From: CAYXWM01 sp964468805 | GTDB taxonomy: Bacteria > Bacillota > Clostridia > Lachnospirales > WRBF01 | Length of the DNA: 58,485 nucleotides | Assembly: GCA_964468805.1 (NCBI GenBank) | Contig: CAYXWM010000010.1 | Coordinates: 1-58,485, forward strand | Direction of reading: 5' to 3' | Shown: positions 58,438 to 58,485 of the stretch, piece by piece | Layout of the letters: the number at the start of each line of letters is the position of its first letter | Position numbering within the stretch: the first letter of the stretch is position 1 | The notes under the pieces: generated by a model | Database searches by the model: none | Told to the model about the DNA's origin: nothing | Seen by the model: the letters and a program-made list of their open reading frames with translations, nothing else | Made by a program: the position numbers and the translations under genes

Positions 58438-58485
58438 TGACCCCAGTTCATCGGACAGGAAAAAAACACCCTATCGCAGAATAAC
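58438..58485 (+). mobile_element. Probable left end of an IS3-family insertion sequence, cut by the window
   Basis: TGACCCCAGTTCATCGGACA resembles the terminal inverted repeats of IS3/IS150-type elements (TGACCCC..., then GGACA or AGACA). No transposase can be seen because the window ends 48 bp later. Confidence 0.4.

Noticed and set aside
1..58485. tRNA, rRNA and CRISPR
   Set aside because: No T-loop/acceptor pattern, no rRNA segments and no regularly spaced direct repeats were seen while reading both strands.

Overview
The window is AT-rich, densely coded DNA from an anaerobic, Gram-positive-type bacterium, most likely class Clostridia. The evidence is S-layer-homology (SLH) surface proteins, the dissimilatory-type sulfite reductase AsrABC with a hydrosulfide-channel-like transporter, oxygen-independent housekeeping genes, strong GGAGG ribosome sites with several TTG starts, and a typical clostridial regulator set (MerR, HxlR, DtxR, BirA, Crp/Fnr). 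No rRNA, tRNA, CRISPR array or prophage was found. The left edge cuts a shikimate-dehydrogenase-like gene, and the right edge appears to enter an IS3-family insertion sequence.

Left to right. (1) 1-4145: a plus-strand sugar-acid/lactone catabolic cluster (shikimate-DH-like, cupin phosphoglucose isomerase, 2-hydroxyacid dehydrogenase, KDPG aldolase, phosphotriesterase-like lactonase). (2) 4221-11052: a minus-strand polyamine operon, speD-speA-speE-speB followed by carboxy(nor)spermidine dehydrogenase and decarboxylase. Two routes to spermidine are therefore encoded together, behind a near-consensus promoter and a structured leader of about 360 nt. (3) 11249-14033: SDR/HxlR divergent pair, SRAP DNA-protein crosslink protein, YdcF-like membrane protein. 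(4) 14131-17439: a 1102-residue SLH protein with eight Fn3-like repeats. (5) 17912-22433: asrABC, FNT channel and a Crp/Fnr regulator. (6) 22489-24977: MerR/carboxymuconolactone-decarboxylase pair and bioY/birA with a clear BirA operator. (7) 25175-28049: two-component system plus a secreted Gly/Met/Cys-rich protein. (8) 28247-33504: iron uptake (DUF2935 protein, DtxR-type repressor, feoA-feoA-feoB, a Cys-rich FeoB-associated protein) with three DtxR-like operators. (9) 34459-39464: aminotransferase, folate operon (folE-HD-folP-folBK) and deoD. (10) 39564-46154: DUF3825 protein, rpmE, PHP phosphatase, degenerate FdhD-like protein, envelope protein, lipoprotein cyclophilin. (11) 46434-55455: cell-envelope block of two SLH proteins, a CtpA protease and an MBOAT/DHHW O-acetylation pair. 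(12) 55544-58384: small hydrophilic protein, cation/H+ antiporter, YaaA and a Bcp peroxiredoxin.

The most distinctive signals are non-coding. The speD leader looks like an uncharacterised polyamine-operon control RNA. A roughly 140-nt MITE-like palindromic element occurs three times between genes, and a separate short GGGAGAAA/TTTCTCCC palindrome family occurs five times. A folded element of about 126 nt lies between a GNAT gene and the FeoB-associated gene. Regulatory dyads sit at the expected places for MerR (leaderless mRNA, 19-bp spacer), BirA, DtxR, HxlR and possibly Crp/Fnr. All functional assignments come from reading motifs by eye; no database search was run.
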